Source of the DNA: Clostridium cuniculi
Lineage (GTDB): Bacteria; Bacillota; Clostridia; Clostridiales; Clostridiaceae
DNA: 50,037 bases
Direction of reading: 5' to 3'
Assembly (NCBI RefSeq): GCF_004353185.1
Contig: NZ_SMUS01000032.1
Coordinates: 1-50,037, forward strand
Shown here: positions 49,943 to 50,037 of the stretch, piece after piece
Layout: each line of letters begins with the position of its first letter
How positions within the stretch are numbered: position 1 is the stretch's first letter
Translations under genes and position numbers: made by a program
The notes under the pieces: generated by a model
The model's input: only the letters and a program-made list of their open reading frames with translations
What the model was told of the DNA's origin: nothing
Databases searched by the model: none

Positions 49943-50037
<95 letters not shown>

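Overview
The window looks like a low-GC Clostridium sensu stricto chromosome carrying an integrated Tn916-family conjugative element. The right half is very AT-rich with ATA/TTA/AGA-biased codons. It holds a bacillus/clostridium-type large SRP RNA, the sporulation gene bofA, an archaeal-type PEP carboxylase and the first ~100 bases of a clostridial 16S rRNA. The 16S start (GACGAACGCTGGCGG, then GTGCCTAACA) does not look like what I remember for C. perfringens, so I stop at genus level.

Positions 1 to about 24,982 are the right-hand part of the integrative conjugative element (ICE). It is richer in G+C than the chromosome. From the right edge leftward, on the minus strand, it carries: a sortase-anchored thioester/CnaB/T-Q adhesin; two DUF961 proteins (Orf23, Orf22); the TcpA coupling ATPase; an oriT; the MobT relaxase; DUF3789 and Orf19 small membrane proteins; two tandem ArdA antirestriction proteins; and TcpE, a VirB4 ATPase, a polytopic channel protein, an NlpC/P60 hydrolase and TcpC. 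Two XRE-regulator/membrane-protein cassettes with nearly identical terminators sit inside this backbone. The cargo is a GntR/ABC transporter operon, small zinc-ribbon proteins, and a block derived from an Inc18/pSM19035-type plasmid. That block holds ParA delta with its nine-heptad omega operator, a topoisomerase remnant, erm(B), a truncated P-loop kinase, a zeta-toxin remnant, epsilon and omega. An IS3-family end lies at the left edge. No integrase is visible, so the left ICE end lies outside the window. The right end sits in the 3' half of a tRNA, probably tRNA-Arg(CCU), at 24,939-24,982.

From 25 kb rightward is chromosome: an MFS exporter, a DUF368/PopT lipid translocase, a CNNM/CorC protein, tadA, lgt, tRNA-Ser(GGA), SRP RNA, ppcA, thyA-folA, dnaX-ebfC-recR, degV, yaaL-bofA, a Cys-rich mini-protein, serA-DUF1015-serC, mtnN, tcdA, a DUF4230 protein, a double-GNAT protein, divergent PTS genes (IIA and NagE-like IIBC), then an rRNA promoter and the 16S start. 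Most convergent gene pairs share a bidirectional terminator.

The most unusual signal is a cluster of four perfect DnaA boxes (TTATCCACA), plus one relaxed match, inside the folA coding sequence (33,252-33,437). Two of the boxes form a perfect 29-base palindrome. Other notable signals are a GlcT-like antiterminator target overlapping a terminator before the PTS IIA gene, a second RAT-like hairpin before nagE, an inverted copy of the tRNA 3' end at the ICE boundary, and a serine operon in which DUF1015 occupies the place where a phosphatase would be expected.
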